From: an uncultured bacterium
GTDB taxonomy: Bacteria; Planctomycetota; JAJSAM01; JAJVHW01
Reading direction: 5' to 3'
Length of the DNA stretch: 64,000 bases
NCBI GenBank assembly: GCA_937996235.1
Contig: CALKVK010000006.1
Location: forward strand, 248,001 to 312,000
The translations under genes and the position numbers were made by a program. Position 1 is the first letter of the stretch, and each line of letters begins with the position of its first letter. This document shows positions 25,771 through 34,451 of this stretch, piece by piece. The notes under the pieces are model-generated. The model searched no databases. It was not told the DNA's origin and worked only from the letters and a program-made list of their open reading frames with translations.

Positions 25771-25947
25771 GAGCGGCACGCAGGGTGCGCAGCACCCTGC
25801 GCGCCACTCACTCTCCAGTGGGGTGCTCGCGGACGTGCGACCCCTGCATCGGTGACGTCCACCCCCTCGGTCGCACTGCCCGCGAGCACCACTCCGCCGG
25901 CACTGACGCGTGCTTTGGCACGCGCGCGCCGGCGGAGAAGACGGGTG
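25771..25947 (+). repeat. Structured repeat, copy 2
   Basis: Same three-hairpin plan as copy 1 and directly adjacent to it in tandem. Hairpin 1 (25771-25809) is GCACGCAGGGTGC-GCA-GCACCCTGCGCGC, different in its arms from copy 1 but matched base for base by copy 3 at 33389. It ends 41 bp before the stop codon (minus strand) of the VWA gene. No ORF in the element looks real. Confidence 0.8.
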
Positions 25948-25988
25948 AGTCGCCTTGGCGCCCGCGCGCGTGGCGCGCTGCACCGGCT

Positions 25989-27146
25989 TCAGAGCGCTGC
26001 GCGTGTCGTGACCAGCTCTGCGCGCGCGGCCCACGCGGCGACGTCGCCGTGTGCGAGGGCGACGGCGAGGAGGTCGGGGAACAGGTCGGGCGTGCAGGCG
26101 AAGCAGGGCACTCCGAGCGCCGCGAGAGCCGCGGCGTTCCGGGCGTCGTACGAGGGGGCGCCGCCGTCCGCGAGCGCCAGCAGGCAGACCACGCGCACAC
26201 CGCTCGCGACGAGCGCCGCCGCGCGTCGCAGCATCGCCGCGGCGTCGCCGCCCTCGTAGAGGTCGGTGATCAGGACCATCACCGTGCGCGTGGGGCGCGT
26301 CACCAGTCCCTGGCAGTACGCCAGCGCGCGCGCGATGTCGGTGCCGCCGCCGAGCTGCGTGCCGAAGAGCACGTCCACGGGATCGCGCAGCGCATCTGTC
26401 AGGTCGACCACCACGGTGTCGAACACGACGAAGCGCGTCGAGACGGCCCGCAGCGACGCCAGCACGGCCGCGAAGATGCTGGAGTAGACGACCGATGACG
26501 CCATCGATCCGCTCTGGTCCACGCACAGCACGACGTCGGCGAGCGACGTGCCGCGGCGTGCGCGTCCCACCAGGCGTTCCGCGACGACGGTCCGATGCTC
26601 CGCGTCGTAGTGCCGCAGGTTCGCGAGGATCGTGCGGTCGAAGTCGATGTCCGCCGCGCGCGGCCGGCGCGTGCGGCGCGAGCGCGCGACCGCGCCGCGC
26701 ACCGACTGCACGAGTCGCTCGCGCAGCCGGCGTTCGACCTCTGCGACGACTTTGCGCACCACGGCGCGCGCGGTCGCGCGCGTGCGCTCCGGGATCACGC
26801 GCCCGAGCGACACGAGCGTCGCGACCAGGTGCACGTCGGCCTCGACGCTCTCGAGCAGCTCGGGCTCGAGCAGCATGCGCTGCAGTCCGAGCCGCGCGAG
26901 AGCGTCCTTCTGCATCACGCGCACGATGCTCGTGGGGAAGTAGTCGCGGATGTCGCCGAGCCAGCGCGTCACCTGCGGCGCCGAGCGGGACAGGTCGCCC
27001 TGACGCGAGCCCTCGTAGAGCAGCGCGAGCGTGCGGTCCATCTCGAGGTCCGGACGCGTCGTCAGGTCCGTCGCGAGCGGCGGCCCCGCGGGAGCGCCCA
27101 GCACTAGGCGCCAGCGGCGCCGACGTTCGGCCTCGTCAACGGACAT
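25989..27146 (-). CDS. VWA-domain protein of MoxR-linked operon
   Basis: 385 residues from ATG 27146 with GGGAGGG upstream. The first 200 residues are helical and basic. The C-terminal von Willebrand A domain begins near 202 with DVVLCVDQSGSM; the MIDAS Asp210, Ser212 and Ser214 are present, and QLGGGTDIARAL and VLITDLYEGG supply the remaining MIDAS Thr/Asp. The fold is like the CoxE group that works with MoxR AAA+ proteins. It is the fifth and last gene of a tightly overlapped operon. The expected role is metal-dependent adaptor or substrate binding for the AAA+ ATPase at 29394-30491; the target is unknown. Confidence 0.88.
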   Translation of the reverse strand: MSVDEAERRRRWRLVLGAPAGPPLATDLTTRPDLEMDRTLALLYEGSRQGDLSRSAPQVTRWLGDIRDYFPTSIVRVMQKDALARLGLQRMLLEPELLESVEADVHLVATLVSLGRVIPERTRATARAVVRKVVAEVERRLRERLVQSVRGAVARSRRTRRPRAADIDFDRTILANLRHYDAEHRTVVAERLVGRARRGTSLADVVLCVDQSGSMASSVVYSSIFAAVLASLRAVSTRFVVFDTVVVDLTDALRDPVDVLFGTQLGGGTDIARALAYCQGLVTRPTRTVMVLITDLYEGGDAAAMLRRAAALVASGVRVVCLLALADGGAPSYDARNAAALAALGVPCFACTPDLFPDLLAVALAHGDVAAWAARAELVTTRAAL

Positions 27147-29397
27147 CGTCGGCCCTCCCGAGCACTTGGGCGAGGACCGGGAGCACGAGATCGGCGCGCT
27201 CCGCGTCGAGCGTCGCGTCTGCGGACTCCGCTGCGACGGCCGCGCCTCCGCCACCTGCCAGCGCCGCCACGACCCCGCCCATGCGGGCGCGCTCCGCCGG
27301 CTCGAAGTCCGCGAACGCGCGACGCACGAGCGGCAGCGCCGTCGCGAAGCGCTCCGACGTGAGCGCCACGAGCCACGCGTCGAGCGCGCGCCACACGCCG
27401 TCGAGTCGTAGCAGCACCGCGCCGCTGCCGCGCAGGAGTCCCTGCAGCCACGCAGCCGCGGTCTCGACGGCGACCCCCGGTGAAAGCTCGCGCTGCGCTC
27501 GCGCGGCGACGGCTTCCTGATCGAGCTCGCCCGACTCGAGCAGCACGCGGCAGCACGCTCCGCGCAGGAGCGCGTGGACGGCGTCGCGCGTCGCGAGCGC
27601 GTCGAGCGCGCCGAGCCACGCCGACCGCGCGTCGCCGCGCTCGAGCAGCGCGAAGGCCTCGTCCACGCCACGGACGAGCCGCGCGAACTCGTCGGCGCCG
27701 TCGTCGTCGAGCGCCGCACACGCGTTCGGCAGCGCGACGAGCGCGCGACTCGCGAGTCCCGTGAACACGGCGTCGAGCCGCGCGCCGGGCGCGCCGCGCA
27801 CGTCCCCGTAGCGCACGAGGCGCGCGAGTCGCGGCAGCGCCAGCATCAGGTGCCGCGCGTCCGTCGCGAGAGTCGCGCGCTCGTCCACGCGGTCGAGCAC
27901 GGCATCCACGGCGTCGCCGAGGTCGGCGAGCAGGACGGCGTCGAGCAGCTCGGTCAGCGCGGGCAGGTCGTCGAACTCCGCTGCGCGGCGGCGCGTGCGC
28001 GCTGCGGCCGCGGTCGCGACGGTGTTGCCCCACACGCTCGCCGTGACGAGCGAGACCTCGATCTCGGGGCGCCACACCAGCTCCCACGGCTCGTGGAACG
28101 TGCCCGACGCGCCGCGCACCTCGCGCCGCGCGGCCCACGGGACGTCGAGCAGCCGCAGGCGGTGGAACAGGCGGCTGCGCGCGAGGTCGACGTCGCGCCG
28201 CAGGTCGAGATCGAGCACTTTCGCCTCGCCCGAGACCTTGATGCGCAGCGACTTCTGCTGCGCGGCGAGGTCGCGCGCGATCGGCACGGTGGGCGTCTCG
28301 TCGGGCACCGCGCCGAGCGCCTCGCCGACCTCGAGGCCGCTGCGCACGAGCGCGTACGGCTCCGCGTGGCCGCCGCAGAGCACGGCGACGATCGCGTCGC
28401 GCAGTTCGTCGAGTCCGGCGTGGTGGTGACCGCGCAGTGCGGCGAGCGAGTCGGCGAGGCGCACGCTCTCGATCACTCCGGCTGACGACGCGGGCAGGTC
28501 GGCTTCGCGCAGCAGTCGCGCCGCGGACGCCACCCAGCGCACTCCTGCCTGCGACGTCGTCGTCCACACATGGTCGTAGAAGCCCGGCGACGTGACGCCC
28601 GCGCCGTAGCCCGTTTCGCTCGCGAGCCGCCCGTGCGTCCACGGGATCCAGGTCGCCGCAACCTTCGTCTTCGGCAGCCCGCGCAGCAGCGCGTCGTCGG
28701 GCGCTGCCGGGCCGAGTTCGCGCAGCACTGGCGCGTGCCACGCGCCGCAGACGACGGCGATGCGCTCGTGCCCGGCCTTGCGCGCAGCGCGGATGGTGCG
28801 GCGCATGTGCGCCTCGCGCAGTGCCTCGAGCCGTGCGGGCGGGGGAGCCTCGGCGCGCACGGCGCCGAGCGCCTCCGCGATGGCCTCGAAGAGTGCCGGG
28901 TGGGCGCCGCGCCGCTCGAACTCGTGCTCCCACCAGAGCTCCGGGTCTGCGTGGCCCGCCGCGCGCGCGAGCAGCGCGAGCCCGTCGCCGACCACGCGCG
29001 CGTCGTCGGCGCCGTCGTCCTTGGCGTCGTCGTCCGTCGCATCGGCGTCCTCGCCCTGCGCCGCGCTCCGGCGCAGCGCCAGCGCCGCCGTGACGGCGTG
29101 CGGCAGGTCCATGAAGCGCACGGGGATGCCGCGCGCGAGCGCGAACCGCAGCGCCTGCCACTCCGGCGAGAAGACGGCGAACGGGTGGAACACCGCGTGC
29201 TCCGGCGCGTCGAGCGGGTGCACGAGGAGCGCGACGGGCGGACGCATCGCCGGCGACGCGGCGAGCGCGACGACGTCGTCCGCGTCCGGCGGGCCCTCGA
29301 TGAGCACGCAGTCGGGCGCGAGCTCCGTCAGCGCCGCGACGAGACTTCGCGCGCAGCCGGGGCCGTGGTGGCGGATGCCGAAGACGCGGTGGCTCAT
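27136..29397 (-). CDS. DUF5682 family protein of MoxR-linked operon
   Basis: 753 residues. The ATG at 29397 overlaps the MoxR stop (ATGA), and the stop overlaps the VWA start by 11 nt. The N-terminus FGIRHHGPGCARSL (6-19), EGPP (34-37), FMDLPH (95-100) and VCGAWHAPVL (217-226) form a pattern like the TraB/EreA-type group, where Glu and His residues in such motifs are catalytic or metal-binding. The remainder (about 240-750) is helical and variable. I recognise it as DUF5682, reported only as part of this gene neighbourhood; no activity is established. EGPP and GAWHAP are candidate active-site residues. Confidence 0.8.
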   Translation of the reverse strand: MSHRVFGIRHHGPGCARSLVAALTELAPDCVLIEGPPDADDVVALAASPAMRPPVALLVHPLDAPEHAVFHPFAVFSPEWQALRFALARGIPVRFMDLPHAVTAALALRRSAAQGEDADATDDDAKDDGADDARVVGDGLALLARAAGHADPELWWEHEFERRGAHPALFEAIAEALGAVRAEAPPPARLEALREAHMRRTIRAARKAGHERIAVVCGAWHAPVLRELGPAAPDDALLRGLPKTKVAATWIPWTHGRLASETGYGAGVTSPGFYDHVWTTTSQAGVRWVASAARLLREADLPASSAGVIESVRLADSLAALRGHHHAGLDELRDAIVAVLCGGHAEPYALVRSGLEVGEALGAVPDETPTVPIARDLAAQQKSLRIKVSGEAKVLDLDLRRDVDLARSRLFHRLRLLDVPWAARREVRGASGTFHEPWELVWRPEIEVSLVTASVWGNTVATAAAARTRRRAAEFDDLPALTELLDAVLLADLGDAVDAVLDRVDERATLATDARHLMLALPRLARLVRYGDVRGAPGARLDAVFTGLASRALVALPNACAALDDDGADEFARLVRGVDEAFALLERGDARSAWLGALDALATRDAVHALLRGACCRVLLESGELDQEAVAARAQRELSPGVAVETAAAWLQGLLRGSGAVLLRLDGVWRALDAWLVALTSERFATALPLVRRAFADFEPAERARMGGVVAALAGGGGAAVAAESADATLDAERADLVLPVLAQVLGRADDVR

Positions 29398-30491
29398 CCG
29401 GCGATGTCGCGGCAGCTCCGGTAGAGGTCTTTCCAGCCGTCGCGCTCCTTGACGACGGTCTCGAGGTACTCGAGCCAGACGGCGCGGTCCTGCACGGGGT
29501 CCTTCACGATCGCGCCGGTCATCGCCGCCGCGAGATCGCCGGCCCGCAGCATGCCGTCGCCGAAGTAGCCGGCCATCGCGAGACCGCTGTTGACGACCGA
29601 GATCGCCTCGCCCGTCGAGAGCGTGCCGGAGGGCGACTTCACCTTCGCCTTGCCGTCGGTCGTCTGGCCGGAGCGCAGTTCCCGGAACACGGTCACGACG
29701 CGACGGATCTCGTCGACGCCCGCCGGCTCGGCGGGCAGCTCGAGCGCGCGTCCCAGCGCCGCGACGCGCGTCGCTACGATCTCGACCTCGGCCTCGAGCG
29801 TCGCGGGGAGCGGCAGCACCACGGCGTTGAAGCGGCGCTGCAGCGCGCTCGACAGGTCGTTCACGCCGCGGTCGCGGTCGTTTGCGGTCGCGATCACGTT
29901 GAAGCCGCGCCGTGCCTGCACCTCGCGCGCAAGCTCCGGGATCGGCAGCGTCTTCTCCGAGAGGATCGTGATGAGCGTGTCCTGCACCTCGCTCGGCACG
30001 CGCGTCAGCTCCTCGACGCGTGCGATCCGGCCCTCCTGCATCGCGATCATCAGCGGACTCGGGACGAGCGCCGCCTGCGACGGCCCCTCGGCGAGGAGCC
30101 GCGCGTAGTTCCAGCCGTAGCGCAGCGCGTTCTCGTCGGTGCCCGCCGTGCCCTGGACGAGCAGCGTCGAGTCGCCGGAGACCGCCGCCGCGAGGTGCTC
30201 CGAGACCCACGACTTCGCCGTGCCCGGCACGCCGAGCAGCAGCAGGGCGCGGTCCGTCGCGAGCGTTGCGACCGCGATCTCGACGAGCCGCTCGCTGCCG
30301 ATGTACTTTGCGCTGACGACGAACCCGTCGGACAGCGTGCCGCCGAGCAGGTACGTGCGCACGGCCCAAGCCGAGAGCCGCCAGTTCGGCGGACGCGGGC
30401 GGTCGTCGTGGCGCGCGAGGGCTGCGAGCTCCTCCGCGAACTCCTGCTCGGCGTGACGGCGCAGCGGTTCGGGGGCCGGGGACGTGCTCAC
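29394..30491 (-). CDS. MoxR-type AAA+ ATPase of DUF5682/VWA operon
   Basis: 365 residues from GTG 30491 (AGGAG 7 nt upstream; the start overlaps the previous stop, GTGA). Walker A is LLGVPGTAKS at residues 85-94, with Ala in place of the usual Gly before Lys, as is normal for this subgroup. Later motifs are ARVEELTRVPSEVQDTLITILSE (Walker B and following helix), ATANDRDRGVNDLSSALQRRFN (sensor 1 and Arg finger), and KSPSGTLSTGEAISV (sensor 2 region). It is a hexameric MoxR-like ATPase predicted to remodel a client in concert with the VWA protein and the DUF5682/DUF5691 subunits. Confidence 0.9.
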   Translation of the reverse strand: MSTSPAPEPLRRHAEQEFAEELAALARHDDRPRPPNWRLSAWAVRTYLLGGTLSDGFVVSAKYIGSERLVEIAVATLATDRALLLLGVPGTAKSWVSEHLAAAVSGDSTLLVQGTAGTDENALRYGWNYARLLAEGPSQAALVPSPLMIAMQEGRIARVEELTRVPSEVQDTLITILSEKTLPIPELAREVQARRGFNVIATANDRDRGVNDLSSALQRRFNAVVLPLPATLEAEVEIVATRVAALGRALELPAEPAGVDEIRRVVTVFRELRSGQTTDGKAKVKSPSGTLSTGEAISVVNSGLAMAGYFGDGMLRAGDLAAAMTGAIVKDPVQDRAVWLEYLETVVKERDGWKDLYRSCRDIAG

Positions 30492-32056
30492 GGTCGGATC
30501 TCCTGATGGATGCGGATGCACAGTCGGATGCGTGCGAGGGCGTCGTCGCGGTGGCGCTCGAGCGCGCCGCCGCACGCGAGCGACGTGAGCCACGTCTCCG
30601 CTTCAACGAGTGCTCGCGGTGCGAGCGCGACGGCGGCGTCGGCGACGCCGCCCACTGCGACGGAGACGGTGCGCGCGCGCGCATCGTCGGGCGCGGGCAC
30701 CTCTGCGGCACGGCGCAGAGACGCGATGAACGCCGCGGAGAGCGCGTCGTCCCACGCATCGAGTCCGCGCTCCCGCGCGATCGTCACGGCGTCGCTCCAC
30801 GCCAGTCCGTCGGCCAGCGCTGCCGCGAGCCGGCGGGGCAGCTCGGCCGCGGGTGCGACGGCCACCGCGCGCCGGCGCAGCGCGAGATCGTCGCGCGCCA
30901 CGCTCACGAGGGCATCCGTCCACTCCGTGTCGGGGGCGAGCGCGAGCGCGTCGAGCAGTCCGTCGACGACGGCCGCGCGCCACTCGGAGTCGCCGAGCGC
31001 GGCGAGCAGCGCCGCCGGTTCCGCGCCGAAGCGCTCGCACCACCGCCGCGGCGGCACGCGCGCGAGCAGCTCGCGCAGACGCGCCGCGCGCACGCCGGTG
31101 CCATGCGGCACCGGTGCGCCGAGCCCGTCGCGCAGCCACTCGGGCGGCAGCTCCGCAGGCGGTGGAACGACGTCGAGCTGAGCTCGCGGCACGCTGCCGC
31201 GCAGGCGTTGCCAGACGCTCGGCGCGGCCGGCGGCGTGTACGTCAGCAGCGCCGCCGCGCGCTCCTCGATGCGGCGTGCGTACGCGGACTCGGGCAGGCG
31301 CGCGAGAAGCTGCGCGGCGGCGCGCCGCACGCCCACCGCGCGGTCGTCGAGCACGCCCTCGAGGAACCCCTCGTCGGCCGGTGCGAGTCCGATCGCGAGC
31401 AGCGACACGAGCCGCTCACGCTCGTCGGCGCGCTCCGTCCGCAGGAGCGGCTCGAGCCACGTGCGGACGACGTCGGGTGTGACGCGGCGCCGCCGCGACA
31501 GCACCTCCATCCGGGCGTCACGGTCGCCCTCGGCGAGCACGCGCTCGTCGTCGTCGCGCGCTGCGTCCGACGCGCCTGCGAGCGCGCGTTCCCAGTCGCC
31601 GCGCGCGAGCCGTGCCAGCCACGCGCCGCGGGCGCCGACCACCGTCGCAGCCGCGGCGTCGCTCAGATGTCCGCGGCTGCGCGCGCGAGCCACCGCGTCG
31701 AGCACGGCCGGCAGGAGCCGCGCCGGAACGTGGCGGCGTGTCGTCGCGAGACGCCGCAGCGCGAACGCGAACAGCGCGCCGTCGCCGGTAGCGAGCTCGT
31801 CGATCAGACGCGCCGCTCCCGCAGCGCACTCCGGCAGTTCCTCCGCGGCGCACGCCTCGGGCACCGAGCCCGCCTCCGACGCCACGAACCCTGCGCGCTC
31901 GCGCACGCGGCGCACGCCGGCGGCGAGCAGCACGTGCCGCTCGGCGCTCGCCGGCGCCGACGCGGCGACGAGCGCGTCGCCCGCGTCGCGCACTCCGCGC
32001 GCGTCCGCGTCGGACGACGTCCCGAGCAGCGCGCGCCGCGCGAGATCGGCCCTCAT
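30488..32056 (-). CDS. DUF5691 family helical-repeat protein
   Basis: 522 residues. ATG 32056 overlaps the previous stop (ATGA), and its stop overlaps the MoxR start. The protein is alanine- and arginine-rich and almost entirely helical, with repeated pairs like a HEAT/ARM solenoid (RAVGVRRAAAQLLARL). One proline-rich loop (YTPPAAPSVW) and a WC segment stand out. I assign DUF5691 by position in this conserved neighbourhood and by the helical pattern, so the name is less secure than for the other four genes. It is probably a scaffold or client receptor. Confidence 0.7.
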   Translation of the reverse strand: MRADLARRALLGTSSDADARGVRDAGDALVAASAPASAERHVLLAAGVRRVRERAGFVASEAGSVPEACAAEELPECAAGAARLIDELATGDGALFAFALRRLATTRRHVPARLLPAVLDAVARARSRGHLSDAAAATVVGARGAWLARLARGDWERALAGASDAARDDDERVLAEGDRDARMEVLSRRRRVTPDVVRTWLEPLLRTERADERERLVSLLAIGLAPADEGFLEGVLDDRAVGVRRAAAQLLARLPESAYARRIEERAAALLTYTPPAAPSVWQRLRGSVPRAQLDVVPPPAELPPEWLRDGLGAPVPHGTGVRAARLRELLARVPPRRWCERFGAEPAALLAALGDSEWRAAVVDGLLDALALAPDTEWTDALVSVARDDLALRRRAVAVAPAAELPRRLAAALADGLAWSDAVTIARERGLDAWDDALSAAFIASLRRAAEVPAPDDARARTVSVAVGGVADAAVALAPRALVEAETWLTSLACGGALERHRDDALARIRLCIRIHQEIRP

Positions 32057-33375
32057 CGCGTGCCTTCGGCGACGAGCCAGCGCCCGTCGACGCGCCAGAG
32101 CAACGGACGCAGCCGCCGTCCGTCCCACTCGCCGGCGACGTCCACGCGCGCGCCGCCGCTGCACGCGAGCGCCGTCCACGCCGCGGATCCCCAGAGGTCG
32201 AGGCGTGCGCCGGTCGTGTCCGCGAACCAGGTCGGCGGCGCACCGAGCGCAACGTCGTGGAGGCGAACGGGCAGGCGGTCGAGCCACGGCTGCCGCGCGA
32301 GCGCCCCTGCGAACTCCGCGAGCACGGCGGCAGCGTCCGCCGCACCGTCGAGGCGCTCGTCGTGCCGCCGCGCCGCACCTTCCCGCCGGGCGACGAGCGT
32401 GCGCTGCGGCACGGCGCCCGGCCAGTAGGCGAGCTCGGCGTCGAAGCATGTCGTCGCCTCGTACGTCTCGGCGAACGGCGTGCGCCCCGGGGCGAACTGC
32501 AGCACGAGCGCGTCGCGTCCGGTGCGCAGGCCGCGCAGCCAGGTGCGCTGCGACCGCACGCGGTCCTCGTCGTCCTCGAGCGAGCCGAGCACGAACCACG
32601 TGTCCGCGACGCGCTCGCCCGTAGCCAGCACCTCGTCGCGCTCGAGCGGCAGGCCGACGGCCGCGCGCACGTCCGCCGCGAGCGCCGCGTCGAGGGCGTC
32701 GAGGCGGCGATACGCGTGCGCGAGGAGCGCGACGTGCGCGATGTCGCCGAGGAGTTCACCCGCGGCCGTCTCGTCGTCACGCGCGCGCAGTGCGACGGCG
32801 GCCGACGTGCGCCGCAGACGGCCGGCGAGCCCCGGCGCCTGCGCGTCGACGAGTCGCGCGGCCTGCGCTCCGAGGTCGAGTCCGCCCGCGGGACCCGCGG
32901 CCGCGAACCCGCGGCGGAGCACGTCCTCGGCCCAGAAGTCGAAGGCGTCGAGACCGGCGACGATGCGCTCGTGACGCGCGCCGGCACGCTTCGCCGCGGC
33001 GGCGGTGTCGCGGGGTGCCGCGGGCTTCCGCTCGGCGCGTGTGGCCTTGCGCGCCGCCGTCTCGTCGCGCTTCGCGAACCACTCGAGCACCCAGTCGGGC
33101 TCGTCGCTCGAGACGCCCGCGCCGTCGGCGACGCGCAGCAGCAGCGCGAGCCCGTGCTTGCACGGGAACTTGCGGCTCGGACATGTGCACTTCGTCGTCA
33201 GCGACGCGAGGTCCGCGCGTACCTGGTAGAGGGCGCTGCCCGCGCACTCGCCCCAGGCCGCGCGGTCGCTGCGGCTCGTGCTGCGCCACGAGTTGGACGT
33301 CGCGAGACGCCGCGCCGTCGCGAGCGCGGCGGCGTCGGGAGCGATCGCTGCGACGCGCTCCGGGGCGAGGTCCAT
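32053..33375 (-). CDS. SWIM zinc-finger protein, first gene of MoxR-linked operon
   Basis: 440 residues. ATG 33375. The SWIM finger CxCx6CxH is formed by Cys63, Cys65, Cys72 and His74 (TKCTCPSRKFPCKH). The next 360 residues are helical with a tryptophan-containing C-terminal beta part. SWIM domains bind DNA, RNA or protein, so it may be the recognition subunit. There is no Shine-Dalgarno on this strand, and the AGGAGG seen on the other strand is irrelevant; TAACCT lies 7 nt before the start, so the operon mRNA is probably leaderless. Copy 3 of the structured repeat begins 14 bp upstream. Confidence 0.87.
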   Translation of the reverse strand: MDLAPERVAAIAPDAAALATARRLATSNSWRSTSRSDRAAWGECAGSALYQVRADLASLTTKCTCPSRKFPCKHGLALLLRVADGAGVSSDEPDWVLEWFAKRDETAARKATRAERKPAAPRDTAAAAKRAGARHERIVAGLDAFDFWAEDVLRRGFAAAGPAGGLDLGAQAARLVDAQAPGLAGRLRRTSAAVALRARDDETAAGELLGDIAHVALLAHAYRRLDALDAALAADVRAAVGLPLERDEVLATGERVADTWFVLGSLEDDEDRVRSQRTWLRGLRTGRDALVLQFAPGRTPFAETYEATTCFDAELAYWPGAVPQRTLVARREGAARRHDERLDGAADAAAVLAEFAGALARQPWLDRLPVRLHDVALGAPPTWFADTTGARLDLWGSAAWTALACSGGARVDVAGEWDGRRLRPLLWRVDGRWLVAEGTR

Positions 33376-33382
33376 GGGCAGG

Positions 33383-33388
33383 AGGTTA
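33383..33388 (-). promoter_or_regulatory. TAACCT -10 hexamer of the SWIM/MoxR operon
   Basis: The complement of 33383-33388 reads TAACCT, with 7 nt to the ATG at 33375. It would drive the whole 7.4-kb operon as a leaderless transcript. It lies immediately beside the first hairpin of repeat copy 3. Confidence 0.35.
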
Positions 33389-33559
33389 CGGCACGCAGGG
33401 TGCGCAGCACCCTGCGCGCCGCTCGTTCCAGTGGGGTGCACGCGGACGTGCGACCCGTACGTCGGCGAGGTCGACGCCCTCGGCCGCACTGTCCGCGAGC
33501 ACCATCCCTCCGGCACTGGCGCGTGCGGAGCACGCGCGCGCCGGCGGAGAAGGCGGGTG
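33389..33559 (+). repeat. Structured repeat, copy 3
   Basis: This is a direct (same-strand) copy of 25773-25947, about 88% identical by eye. Hairpin 1 (CGGCACGCAGGGTGC then GCA then its complement) is identical over 33 nt. The body and the terminal GCGTGC-GGA-GCACGC hairpin are retained, as is the trailing GGCGGAGAAG..GGGTG. It sits just upstream of the SWIM gene, so copies 2 and 3 bracket the five-gene operon. No ORF is credible inside it. Confidence 0.8.
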
Positions 33560-33703
33560 CACGGTTCGCGACCGCGGGCGGCGCGGCGGCTTCCGTTTCG
33601 AAGGGGACGGTCCTCGCGCGGGCTCGAAGCGTGACGACTCGTTGCGGAGGGGACGGACCTGCGGCGGGGCTGCGCGGCTCCGTGGCAGGTGGGGCCGGCA
33701 GCT

Positions 33704-34327
33704 TCAGCGGAAGAGCAGGACGCCGATTGCGGCCAGCACGGCCAGCGCGGCGGCGCCCGCGAGTGCGATCAGGCCGAGCGACGCGCTCCACGTGCGCCCG
33801 GCCGGGGCGACGTGGACCGCGGCGGGCGTCGTCGGTGCGGCGCTCCGGGCCGGGCTCGCGACGGGCACGACGGCCGGGCGCGGCGGGGCCGGTTCGAGGT
33901 CGGCGGTCAGCGCCGTCAGCAGGCGGTACTCGCCCGACGACGCCGGATGGTCCACTGCGACGGCGATCGCGTCGATGCCGCGCGCCGCCGCCGGTTCGGT
34001 GTCGCGTCCGTCGCGCCTCACGCGCAGCACCTCGTCGTAGCCGGTGCGCGCCGCCTCGAAGACCGGGCGCACGTGCGCCGGCAGGTCCTCGATGCGGTCG
34101 TACACCTGTCCCTCGTACTCGAACTCGTCGCGCACGCCGACGTCGCCCTCGAGCGCCTTGCGCAGCGGGACGTCGTCGGTCGCGTCGAGCAGTCCGTCGA
34201 TCATGCCGTCGAGGGGCCGCGAGCTGCGCGTCTCCGGGTTCGCGTGCGCGGCGCCGCAGCGCGTGCACACGACGTGGCGCGCGCTCGGGTCGGCAGGCAG
34301 CTCGGTGGAGCAGGCGGAGCAGTTCAC
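33704..34327 (-). CDS. Zinc-ribbon, tail-anchored membrane protein
   Basis: 207 residues from GTG 34327. The N-terminus has two CxxC pairs (Cys3/Cys6 and Cys21/Cys24), a typical zinc ribbon. A charged middle region of about 130 residues holds acidic segments, followed by a Pro/Ala linker and one C-terminal transmembrane helix (about 184-205). It probably anchors a cytoplasmic zinc-ribbon domain to the inner membrane. The family is not named. The DNA between 33560 and 33703 upstream of the stop holds no further gene. Confidence 0.75.
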   Translation of the reverse strand: MNCSACSTELPADPSARHVVCTRCGAAHANPETRSSRPLDGMIDGLLDATDDVPLRKALEGDVGVRDEFEYEGQVYDRIEDLPAHVRPVFEAARTGYDEVLRVRRDGRDTEPAAARGIDAIAVAVDHPASSGEYRLLTALTADLEPAPPRPAVVPVASPARSAAPTTPAAVHVAPAGRTWSASLGLIALAGAAALAVLAAIGVLLFR

Positions 34328-34451
34328 GGGAGTGTCCTCGGCGGGCTCTCTCTCCCCGTGTCATCGGGAGAGACGTCGCGTCGGCTTGAGACCGCACGTC
34401 GCCCAGGACACGGCGAGTCGGCGCAGGCGGCGACGCAGCGCGCGCCGCGGC

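Noticed and set aside
33376..33388. AGGAGG as a ribosome-binding site for the SWIM gene
   Set aside because: It is on the plus strand, while the gene is on the minus strand, so it cannot serve it.
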